Program-made: the position numbers and the translations under genes | The notes under the pieces: generated by a model | What the model saw: only the letters and a program-made list of their open reading frames with translations | The model's database searches: none | What the model was told of the DNA's origin: nothing | Source of the DNA: Oscillospiraceae bacterium | Lineage (GTDB): Bacteria > Bacillota > Clostridia > Saccharofermentanales > Saccharofermentanaceae | Reading direction: 5' to 3' | Assembly (NCBI GenBank): GCA_902775565.1 | Contig: CACYMP010000010.1 | Span: 1-64,000, forward strand | DNA length: 64,000 nucleotides | Shown here: piece after piece, positions 7,906-16,097 of the stretch | Position numbering within the stretch: position 1 is the stretch's first letter | How the letters are laid out: every line of letters starts with the position of its first letter

Positions 7906-9087
7906 TTAATGATGGAAAAGCCTAATTCCCGTAAATGCCATAGCCATACCGTACTTGTCGCATGTCTCGATGACGTTATCGTCACGGATTGAACCGCCCG
8001 GTTCGGCAATATACTTAACGCCGCTCTTATATGCACGCTCGATGTTGTCGCCGAACGGGAAGAAAGCGTCAGAACCGATGGATACATCAGTGTTCTTGGC
8101 GATCCACTCCTTCTTCTCTTCCATGGTCAGAACCTCAGGCTTGACCTTGAAAAGCGTCTGCCATACTCCGTCTCTTAAAACATCGTCATGTTCTTCGGAA
8201 ATATACACGTCGATGGTATTGTCACGGACGGGACGGCTGATATCATCAACGAACTGAAGTCCCATGACCTTCGGATGCTGTCTGAGCCACCAGATATCAG
8301 CTTTATTGCCTGCAAGTCTTGTGCAGTGGATCCTTGACTGCTGGCCTGCACCGATACCGATGCACTGTCCGTCCTTAACATAGCAGACAGAATTGCTCTG
8401 TGTGTACTTGAGTGTGATGAGCGAGATGAGAAGATCTTCCTTCTTGTCATCAGGGATATCCTTGTTGACGGTTACGATGTTTTCGAGAAGAGCCTTGTTG
8501 ATATCAAGCTCGTTTCTTCCCTGCTCGAAAGTTACGCCGTAAACCTGCTTGCGCTCGATGGGCTCGGGCTTGTACGAAGGGTCGATCCTGATAACGTTAT
8601 ATGTTCCCTTACGCTTTGACTTAAGGATCTCCAAAGCCTCGGGTGTGTAATCGGGAGCAATGACGCCGTCACTGACCTCGCGCTTGAGCATGTTCGCGGT
8701 AACAGCATCACATGTGTCTGAAAGAGCAGCGAAATCACCGTAAGAAGACATTCTGTCCGCGCCTCTTGCTCTCGCATATGCACAAGCGATAGGAGAAAGC
8801 TCGCCTAAGTCGTCAACGAAATAGATCTTTGCTTCTGTATCTGTAAGAGGTCTTCCCACTGCGGCACCGGCAGGTGAAACATGCTTGAATGAAGCTGCAG
8901 AAGGCATTCCGGTAGCTGCTTTGAGCTCCTTGACGAGCTGCCACGCGTTAAAAGCATCAAGCAGATTGATATATCCGGGCTTTCCGTTCAATACTTCGAT
9001 CGGAAGGTCGGAACCGTTTTCCATAAAGATGCGCGAAGGCTTCTGATTGGGGTTGCAGCCGTATTTAAGGGCCATTTCACTAGACAT
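7906..9087 (-). CDS. purH: Phosphoribosylaminoimidazolecarboxamide (AICAR) formyltransferase, stand-alone
   Basis: This 393-residue enzyme transfers a formyl group from 10-formyltetrahydrofolate to AICAR, the ninth step of purine synthesis. It matches only the formyltransferase part of the bifunctional PurH. The catalytic Lys-His pair is in SFKHVSPAGAA (near residues 67-77), and the C-terminal AEPGGSIRD and MAMAFTGIRLFHH end are typical. The IMP cyclohydrolase half is absent and is supplied by the neighbouring PurO-type gene. GGAGG lies 9 bases ahead of the ATG. It is the last gene of the purine operon and is followed by a terminator. Confidence 0.92.
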   Translation of the reverse strand: MSSEMALKYGCNPNQKPSRIFMENGSDLPIEVLNGKPGYINLLDAFNAWQLVKELKAATGMPSAASFKHVSPAGAAVGRPLTDTEAKIYFVDDLGELSPIACAYARARGADRMSSYGDFAALSDTCDAVTANMLKREVSDGVIAPDYTPEALEILKSKRKGTYNVIRIDPSYKPEPIERKQVYGVTFEQGRNELDINKALLENIVTVNKDIPDDKKEDLLISLITLKYTQSNSVCYVKDGQCIGIGAGQQSRIHCTRLAGNKADIWWLRQHPKVMGLQFVDDISRPVRDNTIDVYISEEHDDVLRDGVWQTLFKVKPEVLTMEEKKEWIAKNTDVSIGSDAFFPFGDNIERAYKSGVKYIAEPGGSIRDDNVIETCDKYGMAMAFTGIRLFHH

Positions 9088-9121
9088 TTATTATTTCCTC
9101 CTGTTACCGCTTAAGGCGGGA

Positions 9122-9838
9122 TTATTTAACGTTCTTGTTTACGATCCTTGTCTCGTAAGTACCGTCATCGATATTGATGAATCTGACGAACAAAGAAACC
9201 TTGTTATCCTCATTGAGGCAGTTCCAGACATTGTTCGTGAATGTGTCGATGTCACCGCTTATAGCAACCTTCTCAGGCTCACCCTCGAAAGAAGGAAGCG
9301 GATTACCGTCACCCATGTATGTGTGGATGAATCTTCCTGTTCCGGGAATCGGGTTGGAATATGTGAAAGTATGTCTCTCGCATGATTCGGGGTTGCCGTC
9401 AGCGCTCTTTAAGATGGACATGGCAAAATTGTATGTGCCGTTCTCTACGCGCATGATGCCTGATATACGGGGCGTGTAGTTCGGAGCATCGTCTTCGAAC
9501 TCTCTGCCTCTCAAGGACTGCTCAAATGTATACTGCCTGTCCATGAGCTCATAGATGGTATCTGTCTGGTCACCGTTTGTTACGATGGTCTTGTTGCCAA
9601 GGACTCTGACAGGTGAATAAATGATGAGATGGGGATCGGAAAGCTTCGAAGGATCGAATGCCTCCGTCTTGATGCCGTCTTCAGTCTCCGTGAAAACACG
9701 GTTACGGGAATTAACGGACCTTCCCATAATGAAATATGCTGTTACGGCTTTTTTACCGTCTTCGCTTCTTCCGATTACGATTCCTCTTCCGGGATAAGCG
9801 TTTGTCTTAAGAAGTTCGCCCAAATCTGCAGTCTTCAT
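9122..9838 (-). CDS. purO: IMP cyclohydrolase, PurO type
   Basis: This 238-residue protein belongs to the PurO family, first described in archaea, which closes the ring of FAICAR to give IMP, the last step of purine synthesis. Recognisable parts are YPGRGIVIGRS (residues 16-26), the MGRSVNSRNR segment (38-47), and the ISGIMRVENG and GRFIHTYMGDGNPLPSF segments. It is unrelated in fold to the cyclohydrolase half of PurH, so the last two steps are encoded by two separate genes here. CGGAGGTG precedes the ATG. It lies between purN and the stand-alone AICAR formyltransferase, which supports the assignment. Confidence 0.88.
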   Translation of the reverse strand: MKTADLGELLKTNAYPGRGIVIGRSEDGKKAVTAYFIMGRSVNSRNRVFTETEDGIKTEAFDPSKLSDPHLIIYSPVRVLGNKTIVTNGDQTDTIYELMDRQYTFEQSLRGREFEDDAPNYTPRISGIMRVENGTYNFAMSILKSADGNPESCERHTFTYSNPIPGTGRFIHTYMGDGNPLPSFEGEPEKVAISGDIDTFTNNVWNCLNEDNKVSLFVRFINIDDGTYETRIVNKNVK

Positions 9839-9856
9839 TTTCTTTCACCTCCGAAA

Positions 9857-10480
9857 TTATTCTCTTACGTAAGCTATGTTGTTCTCTATCGTTACCTTGC
9901 CGTCAGCGATAAGTCTTATCGCCTTGGGAAGTATCTTCCATTCGCACTCTTCCATTATCCTTTTCTGCAGGACCTCAGGAGTGTCATCAGGAAGGACATC
10001 TACCGACTTCTGAAGCAGGATCGGACCGTCATCGTAATTCTCGTTCACGAAATGAACGGTTGCGCCCGATACCTTTACTCCTCTTGCCAGCGCTGCCTTG
10101 TGTGGCTTGATGCCGTACATTCCGGCACCGCAGAAAGAAGGGATCAGCGCCGGATGGATGTTGATGATGCGGTTTGAATAAAGAGAGACCGTCTTGGGGC
10201 CTAACAGCGACAGGTATCCTGCGAGGACTATAAGCTCGGCTCCGGACTTGCTGACGCGGTCAGCCATCTGTTTATCCCATTCTTCTCTTGAAGGGAAATC
10301 GGCAGCTCTCATAACTACCGAATCGATCCCGTTCTCGGCGGCACGTGTAAGCGCATATGCCGTAGGAGAAGATGAAAGGACAAGTACGATCTCGATATCC
10401 TTCAAGATACCGTTCTTCGTGTTATCTATTATCGCCTGGAGGTTTGTTCCGCCTCCTGATACGAATACAGCTATCTTCAT
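9857..10480 (-). CDS. purN: Phosphoribosylglycinamide formyltransferase
   Basis: This 207-residue enzyme formylates GAR with 10-formyltetrahydrofolate, the third step of purine synthesis. The N-terminal FVSGGGTNLQAI loop binds the GAR phosphate. Catalytic residues are in place: Asn and His in NIHPALIPSF, and the Asp in the NYDDGPIL region. The length is normal. It sits 25 bases after purF and 18 bases before purO in the same operon. A GAGGAT site precedes the ATG. Confidence 0.95.
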   Translation of the reverse strand: MKIAVFVSGGGTNLQAIIDNTKNGILKDIEIVLVLSSSPTAYALTRAAENGIDSVVMRAADFPSREEWDKQMADRVSKSGAELIVLAGYLSLLGPKTVSLYSNRIINIHPALIPSFCGAGMYGIKPHKAALARGVKVSGATVHFVNENYDDGPILLQKSVDVLPDDTPEVLQKRIMEECEWKILPKAIRLIADGKVTIENNIAYVRE

Positions 10481-10505
10481 CAGTCGATCCTCGATCCGTT
10501 ATTTA

Positions 10506-11888
10506 TCAGACTTCGTCATCCTCAGGCTTGCCTGCGATGAAGTCACCGTCGAAGCATGCGGAGCAAACGCCGCAATCGATGGTGTTAAGAGATGCCTTCA
10601 GAGATTCGAGACTGATATATGCAAGTGAATCAGCACCGATCATTTCGCGGATCTCTTCTGTTGTCTTTGTGCTTGCGGGAAGTTCTGTCTCTGAAGAAGC
10701 ATTTACACCGTAGCAGCATCCGAACTTAACCGGCGGGGATGCAAGTCTTACATGTACTTCCCTGGCGCCGTTCTCACGCAGGAATGAGATGATGTGCTTT
10801 GTCGTTGTACCTCTTACGAGCGAGTCATCGACAATGGCGATCCTCTTATCCTTGATAGCAGTCTTGAGCGCGGCAAACTTCATCCTTACAGCAAGTTCTC
10901 TTTGCTGCTGAGTGCTCTTGATAAATGTTCTTCCTACATATCTGTTCTTGAGAAGTCCGGAACCGTAAGCAACTCCGAGACCTGCAGCATAGCCTTCCGC
11001 AGCAGCGTTGCCTGAATCCGGAGCACCGATAACGAGATCCACGTCAGCAGGGCTCTCCTTTGCAAGAGCCATACCTACTCTGTATCTGGAATCAAAGATG
11101 GACATCTTATCCATAAGGGAGTCAGGTCTTGCAACGTAAACATACTCGAAAACGCAGACCTTTGTGTCCTTCTTTTCTGCAGCTTCGTTGTAGAGCAGTG
11201 AGCTCATACCGTCCTTGGAGATGGTGATGATCTCGCCCGGCAGGAAGTCTCTGACCGTCTCGCATCCGATAGCGTCAAGAGCGCATGATTCAGAAGAAAT
11301 GTAGTATCTGTCATCCTTCTTGCCGAGGATGAGAGGTCTTAATCCGTACGGATCTCTTACACCGATGAGCTTGTCTTCGGTCATGAAGATCATGGCGTAA
11401 ACGCCGTGGATCTGCTTCATTGTCTCAAGAATGGCATGCTCGCAGTCCTCTGTTCTGATCCTGTTTCTCGAGAACAGCGAAAGTATGATCTCGGAATCTG
11501 TATTTGTCTGGAAGATCGCGCCCTGGTCTTTGAGCTCGTCTCTTACCTTGTTCGCATTCATAATGACAGAATCAGAAGTAAGTGCAATGCTTCCTACTCT
11601 GGACTTGATGGATATAGGCTGGATAGCTTCAGGTCCGTTCTCACGGGGAGAACCGCCCTTGCAGTGCGCAATTGCACATGTGCCCTGTAATGCAGATAAT
11701 GTAACTTCATCGAAGACATCGGTAACCAGACCCATAGCCTTGTGAACGAGGAAAGTACCGTTATCGTTTACTGCGATGCCGGCGCATTCCTGACCTCGGT
11801 GCTGCAGGGAGAAAATGCCGTAATAGGCATCTTTTGCGATGTCGTTGGATTGACCTTTAATGTCATAAGTTCCGAAAATTCCGCTCAT
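10506..11888 (-). CDS. purF: Amidophosphoribosyltransferase homologue with degenerate glutaminase site
   Basis: This 460-residue protein is homologous to PurF, which makes phosphoribosylamine from PRPP. The phosphoribosyltransferase half looks intact (DDSLVRGTTT PRPP loop), and the FeS-cluster cysteines typical of the Bacillus type appear present (CVFEY, FGCCYG, DCGVCSAC). The N-terminal class II glutaminase half is altered. The family's Cys nucleophile after Met is Ser2 (codon AGC). The GHVRYST motif reads AHCKGGS (residues 74-80), losing the glutamine-binding Arg. The HNGNL oxyanion motif reads SDSVI (105-109). No alternative upstream start restores a Cys. It is inferred to use ammonia or ammonia from another glutaminase, or to have another role. 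It has an AAAGGA site and lies between purE and purN. Confidence 0.88.
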   Translation of the reverse strand: MSGIFGTYDIKGQSNDIAKDAYYGIFSLQHRGQECAGIAVNDNGTFLVHKAMGLVTDVFDEVTLSALQGTCAIAHCKGGSPRENGPEAIQPISIKSRVGSIALTSDSVIMNANKVRDELKDQGAIFQTNTDSEIILSLFSRNRIRTEDCEHAILETMKQIHGVYAMIFMTEDKLIGVRDPYGLRPLILGKKDDRYYISSESCALDAIGCETVRDFLPGEIITISKDGMSSLLYNEAAEKKDTKVCVFEYVYVARPDSLMDKMSIFDSRYRVGMALAKESPADVDLVIGAPDSGNAAAEGYAAGLGVAYGSGLLKNRYVGRTFIKSTQQQRELAVRMKFAALKTAIKDKRIAIVDDSLVRGTTTKHIISFLRENGAREVHVRLASPPVKFGCCYGVNASSETELPASTKTTEEIREMIGADSLAYISLESLKASLNTIDCGVCSACFDGDFIAGKPEDDEV

Positions 11889-11916
11889 TTTGTTCCGTCC
11901 TTTGTATGTGAAATTC

Positions 11917-12426
11917 TTACTTGTCCATATCAGCTATCTTCTGCTTGAGCCTTGCATCACGCTCAGCCACAGAAGAAGCAAGGCTCTTCTTGTATTCCTT
12001 GAGGGCATCGGCCAGTCCTTTGTCAGAAAGAGCGAGGATCTGGCATGCGAGGATAGCGGCATTGGAACCGCCGTCGATCGCAACTGTTGCTACCGGGATA
12101 CCGGTAGGCATCTGTACAGTCGCATAAAGCGCGTCCACACCGTTAAGAGCACCGCCCTTGCAGGGAACTCCGATAACAGGAAGCGTTGTGCTTGCCGCAA
12201 GAACACCTGCCAGGTGTGCAGCAAGACCTGCTGCCGCTATTATCACTTTGAATCCTTTTTCTTCAGCTGTAGCCGCAAGCTCATGAGCGCGCTCGGGAGT
12301 CCTGTGCGCTGATGCGACATCAGCCTCAAACTCAACGCCGAACTTGTTCAGCATCTTGAAGCATCCCTCCATTACGGGGAAATCGGAATCAGATCCCATT
12401 ACCACCAATACTTTACCTTCAGACAT
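11917..12426 (-). CDS. purE: N5-carboxyaminoimidazole ribonucleotide mutase
   Basis: This 169-residue class I PurE converts N5-CAIR to CAIR. It has the N-terminal MGSDSD phosphate-binding motif, the catalytic SAHRTPER segment with the conserved His, and the IDGGSNAAILACQIL region near the C-terminus. It is the first purine gene of the operon, preceded by AAAGGAGGAGA and 21 bases after the CapA-like gene. No purine riboswitch or PurR box was recognised ahead of it. The gene for the partner carboxylase PurK is not in the window. Confidence 0.95.
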   Translation of the reverse strand: MSEGKVLVVMGSDSDFPVMEGCFKMLNKFGVEFEADVASAHRTPERAHELAATAEEKGFKVIIAAAGLAAHLAGVLAASTTLPVIGVPCKGGALNGVDALYATVQMPTGIPVATVAIDGGSNAAILACQILALSDKGLADALKEYKKSLASSVAERDARLKQKIADMDK

Positions 12427-12447
12427 ATAACCTCTCCTCCTTTAATA

Positions 12448-13599
12448 TCACTCGTCACCCTGCGCCCAGTTAAGACGTGCCATTACCCTGTCGTATGCTT
12501 TGCTTTCGAAAGTGTAAGGCTTAGGGCAGTAATCGTTGCCGCTCTTGGAACTCCTTAACGAAAAAGGAATGATATTGAGCCTGTAATCCGTAACCTCTTT
12601 GCCAGTCTCATCAAGCACAAACGTGCACTGCGCGATGCAGCTGTCAGGATCGACCGGATTCTTATTATCTCCTAAGCAGAAGCTCCCGATACTGTACAGG
12701 ATATACTTGTCCTTATACACCTCGATTGGCTGGAGTCTCTGCGGATGCGTGCCTACCACTATATCTGCTCCGTGATCGATCAGCGCACGTCCCCTGCTTG
12801 ACTGACTCTTGATCGGCTTGTATTTCGCATCGATGCCCCAGTGGCAGGAAACTATTACTATCTGGCATCCTTTAGCCCTGAGCTGCTTGATAAGATTATA
12901 GGTCTTGCTCAGGCCGTATGTGGAAATATAACCGCACATACCGATCTTCACACCGTTCTTTGCCGTATAGATCGAGTAATTCGAAGAATCGCTCCACAAG
13001 ATACCTGCATTGGTAAGATGCTTGTGCGTATCCTTAAGACCCGACTGACCGAAATCGAGCGTGTGATCGTTCGCAAGATTGACGGCCTCGATGCCCGCTT
13101 TGGTGAAATACTTTGTGCCCTCAGGCTTCATTGCAAAGACAGGCTTCTTCTTGGCATGCTTTTTGCTCGAGGTTATCGCCATCTCGCAGTTGACCAGAGT
13201 CAGATCGTCATTCAAAAAGATATTCCTGCAGTTCTTGAAAGGATACTCCCACCTCTTCTTGACCACCGCATCAAAACGGTTATAAGCCCCTGCAGCCGAG
13301 GCGAGCGTGCAGTCACCGGCAAATGATACCTTTACCGTTAACGGCATCGGCGTTGCTGAAGGCTCAGGCGTTGCAGCAGGCTCTGTTGCAGGTGTGGGAA
13401 CAGCCGTAGGTTCAGTTGTGGTCTCTTCTTCCGCAACTGACTCAGATGCAGCCATCGAAGATACCGTGAGATCAGTGTTAACTGTTTCCGTCACGGAAGC
13501 ATTGAAGTTCCTGAAAGCACAACCTGCGAAAACAGCGACGGCAAGGGTTATACCCGCCGTCATTATTGTTTTGCGGAATGTCGTGCTATCAGAACTCAA
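12448..13599 (-). CDS. CapA/PgsA-family metallophosphatase-like lipoprotein
   Basis: This is a 383-residue exported protein of the CapA family, related to the poly-gamma-glutamate synthesis protein and to calcineurin-like phosphatases. A hydrophobic N-terminal stretch ends in VFAGC, a likely lipobox. A Pro/Thr/Glu/Ala linker follows (about 40-85). The catalytic part begins with SFAGDCTL and contains NCEMA, NLANDHTLDFG, SCHWGID and GTHPQRLQP, all typical metal-site segments of this family. The start is TTG, supported by AGGAGA 8 bases upstream. It is 21 bases ahead of purE in the same direction, so it may be cotranscribed with purine genes. The substrate is unknown; wall polymer handling is a guess. 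Confidence 0.8.
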   Translation of the reverse strand: MSSDSTTFRKTIMTAGITLAVAVFAGCAFRNFNASVTETVNTDLTVSSMAASESVAEEETTTEPTAVPTPATEPAATPEPSATPMPLTVKVSFAGDCTLASAAGAYNRFDAVVKKRWEYPFKNCRNIFLNDDLTLVNCEMAITSSKKHAKKKPVFAMKPEGTKYFTKAGIEAVNLANDHTLDFGQSGLKDTHKHLTNAGILWSDSSNYSIYTAKNGVKIGMCGYISTYGLSKTYNLIKQLRAKGCQIVIVSCHWGIDAKYKPIKSQSSRGRALIDHGADIVVGTHPQRLQPIEVYKDKYILYSIGSFCLGDNKNPVDPDSCIAQCTFVLDETGKEVTDYRLNIIPFSLRSSKSGNDYCPKPYTFESKAYDRVMARLNWAQGDE

Positions 13600-13613
13600 G
13601 TGCCTTATCTCCT

Positions 13614-13665
13614 AAAAATGCAAGGTCCGCGCTTCCTCCAAACTAATAGAGCTGTCACGCGGACC
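13614..13665 (-). terminator. Terminator of pnp
   Basis: On the minus strand GGTCCGCG (13665-13658) pairs with CGCGGACC (13631-13624) around a 26-base loop, followed by TTGCATTTTT. It lies between the pnp stop and the CapA-like start, and an attenuator role for the downstream gene is also possible. Confidence 0.75.
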
Positions 13666-13689
13666 CTGTTAATCCTCAGTTACAGGAAA

Positions 13690-15930
13690 TCAGAATTCTC
13701 TTCTTCTTCCCTTTCTGTCTTCTCCGCCGAAATCGTTGTTGTCACGGCCGGCGTTGTTGTTTCTTCCGCCGAAGCCTCCGCGGCGTTCACGGTTCGGACG
13801 GTTCTCACGTCTCCTGGGTTCTTCCTCTACATAGCCCTCAGGCTTCGGGAGGCAATCCCTGATGGAGAGGTTAAGTCTGCCCTGTGAATCGATCTCGATG
13901 AGCTTGACGTGAACCTTGTCACCTTCGTGGAGAACGTCTTCAACCTTCTCTACTCTGTTCCAAGCCATCTTGGAGATGTGTACGAGACCTTCCTTGCCCG
14001 GGAGGAACTCAACGAAAGCGCCGAAATCCATAAGTCTTGTAACAGTACCGTCGTACTCTGTGCCTACTTCAGGATCGGAAACGATGCCTGTGATGATGGT
14101 CTTAGCCTTGTCAGCTGCCTCGAGGTCAGGTGAAGAGATGTAGACCATACCGTCATCGTTGATGTTGATCTGAGCTCCGGTGTCAGCGATGATCTTGTTG
14201 ATGACCTTTCCGCCTGAACCGATGACTTCCCTGATCTTGTCAACAGGTACCTGCATGGAGATGATCCTGGGTGCCCACTTGTTGAGCTCTGCACGGGGTG
14301 CGGGAATTCTGGGAAGGATTACATCGTTGATGATCTGGAGTCTTCCCTTGTGTGTCATCTCGAAAGCAGCCTTGATGATGTCTAATGTGAGACCCTCGAC
14401 CTTGATGTCGACCTGGATGGATGTGATACCTTCTGTAGTACCTGCAACCTTGAAGTCCATGTCGCCGAAGAAGTCCTCGATGCCCTGGATATCCATGAAT
14501 ACGAGGAAGTTATCGTCGTTGTCGGGATCTGTGATAAGTCCGGAAGAGATACCTGCAACAGGTCTCTTGATCGGAACGCCTGCATCCATGAGTGACAGAG
14601 TCGAAGCGCAGACGGAACCCTGTGATGTGGAACCGTTGGACATCGTGATCTCTGAAACTGTACGGATAGCGTAAGGGAACTCTTCCTCGGAAGGAAGAAC
14701 AGGGATCAAAGATCTCTCAGCGAGAGCTCCGTGACCGATTTCACGGCGTCCGGGAGATCTTGAAGGCTTAGCCTCACCTGTTGAGTAGCCCGGCATGTTG
14801 TAGTGATGTACATATCTCTTGTATGTCTGCTCATCGAGTCCTTCGAGCTTCTGTGCTTCAGCCAAAGGAGCGAGTGTGCAGATGTTCATTACCTGTGTCT
14901 GGCCTCTCTGGAAGAAACTTGAACCGTGAACTCTGGGAAGTACTCCTACATCGCAGGACAGAGGTCTGATCTCGTCAAGTGCACGGCCGTCAACACGTCT
15001 GTGCTCACGGAACAGATAGTCACGAACGACCTTCTTCTCGAGCTTGTAGATGCTATCCGCTGCCCACTTGGAAAGTCCCTCTTCCTTCTCTTCGAGCATA
15101 GCGGCGACTTCTTCCTGAAGAGCTGCTACATTAGCGTCACGGACTGACTTGTCGACAGCGAGAACTGCTTCTCTCATCTTGTCCCAGCCGAATTCCTTGA
15201 CAGCATCGAAAACTTCCTCAGGAACGTCAGCTGAATCGTAAGTGAACTTCTCCTTGCCGATCTCAGCAACGATGCCGTTGATGAACTCGCAGATCTCCTT
15301 AATAACGACGTGACCTTCTGCGATAGCGTTAAGCATAACGTCATCAGGTACTTCGTTAGCACCTGCCTCGACCATGCAGATCTTGGTGAGGGTGCCGGCG
15401 AGTGTAACGTACATCTGGGATTCCTGACGCTGTTCAAGCGTAGGGTTGATGATGGTCTTGCCGTCGATGAGGCCTAATACAACGCCTCCGATAGGTCCCT
15501 TCCACGGGATGTCGGAAATAGCGATAGCGATAGACGTACCGAGCATTGCGGTGATCTCGGGAGAGCAGTCGGGGTCAACAGACATAACGAGGTTGTTGAC
15601 ACAGACATCGTTCCTGAGGTCCTTAGGGAACAAAGGTCTTACAGGACGGTCGATAACACGTGATGTAAGGATTGCCTTCTCTCCGGGTCTTCCCTCTCTC
15701 TTCATGAAGCCGCCGGGGAGCTTGCCTACGGCGTACATCTTCTCCTCGTAATCTACTGAAAGCGGGAAGAAATCTACACCCTCTCTGGGGGTCTGGGAAG
15801 CTGTTACAGTTGACAGAACGGAAGTCTCACCGTATCTGATGAGGCATGCGCCGTTCGAAAACTGAGCGATCTTGCCGGTCTCGACAACCAAAGGTCTGCC
15901 GGCGATTTCAGTCTTGAAAATCTTTTCCAT
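13690..15930 (-). CDS. pnp: Polyribonucleotide nucleotidyltransferase (PNPase)
   Basis: This 746-residue enzyme degrades RNA 3'-to-5' using phosphate. It has two RNase PH-like domains (the second with a RSPGRREIGHGALAERSL segment), then a KH domain (IREVIGSGGKVIN) and an S1 domain (GTVTRLMDFGAFVEFLPGKEG). A basic, Arg/Gly/Asn-rich tail follows (about residues 690-746) and could aid RNA binding. The ATG at 15930 follows GGAG and matches family N-termini; an in-frame extension to 16035 has no support. The leader carries a hairpin (15977-16031). rpsO, its usual neighbour, is 3 kb upstream here, separated by an SGNH gene and nadE. Confidence 0.95.
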   Translation of the reverse strand: MEKIFKTEIAGRPLVVETGKIAQFSNGACLIRYGETSVLSTVTASQTPREGVDFFPLSVDYEEKMYAVGKLPGGFMKREGRPGEKAILTSRVIDRPVRPLFPKDLRNDVCVNNLVMSVDPDCSPEITAMLGTSIAIAISDIPWKGPIGGVVLGLIDGKTIINPTLEQRQESQMYVTLAGTLTKICMVEAGANEVPDDVMLNAIAEGHVVIKEICEFINGIVAEIGKEKFTYDSADVPEEVFDAVKEFGWDKMREAVLAVDKSVRDANVAALQEEVAAMLEEKEEGLSKWAADSIYKLEKKVVRDYLFREHRRVDGRALDEIRPLSCDVGVLPRVHGSSFFQRGQTQVMNICTLAPLAEAQKLEGLDEQTYKRYVHHYNMPGYSTGEAKPSRSPGRREIGHGALAERSLIPVLPSEEEFPYAIRTVSEITMSNGSTSQGSVCASTLSLMDAGVPIKRPVAGISSGLITDPDNDDNFLVFMDIQGIEDFFGDMDFKVAGTTEGITSIQVDIKVEGLTLDIIKAAFEMTHKGRLQIINDVILPRIPAPRAELNKWAPRIISMQVPVDKIREVIGSGGKVINKIIADTGAQININDDGMVYISSPDLEAADKAKTIITGIVSDPEVGTEYDGTVTRLMDFGAFVEFLPGKEGLVHISKMAWNRVEKVEDVLHEGDKVHVKLIEIDSQGRLNLSIRDCLPKPEGYVEEEPRRRENRPNRERRGGFGGRNNNAGRDNNDFGGEDRKGRRREF

Positions 15931-15976
15931 TGATTCTACTCCTTCTGAATGAATGATATTGCAAAGGAGGTAGTTC

Positions 15977-16031
15977 GTAGATTCACGGTCCGAGCAAAAA
16001 AATAAGCTCGATGTTCGGGCAGTCAATCTAC
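15977..16031 (-). promoter_or_regulatory. Structured 5' leader of pnp
   Basis: In the pnp leader GTAGATT (16031-16025) pairs with AATCTAC (15983-15977), and inside it CGAGC (16010-16006) pairs with GCTCG (15995-15991). A U-run lies in the inner loop. The position, about 50 bases before the start codon, resembles leader hairpins through which RNase III and PNPase autoregulate pnp in enterobacteria. That role is inferred. Confidence 0.6.
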
Positions 16032-16058
16032 ACACTACACTCCTTCTCGAACTTATTT

Positions 16059-16086
16059 ATTATATATTAACCGCGCGCTAAAACAA
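16059..16086 (-). promoter_or_regulatory. Candidate promoter of pnp
   Basis: On the minus strand TTGTTT (16086-16081), a 16-base spacer and a perfect TATAAT (16064-16059). Transcription would start near 16052 and give a leader of about 120 bases. Confidence 0.55.
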
Positions 16087-16097
16087 AGTTACATTTT

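Noticed and set aside
11888..11916. A longer PurF start that would restore a Cys nucleophile
   Set aside because: The codons between the purE stop and the ATG include no Cys and no usable start codon.
13614..13665. Hairpin after pnp considered as a purine riboswitch
   Set aside because: There is no three-way junction or conserved loop pattern; a simple stem with U-run fits a terminator.
15960..15971. A strong AAAGGAGG sequence on the plus strand near 15965
   Set aside because: No plus-strand gene follows; it is complementary to leader sequence of pnp.
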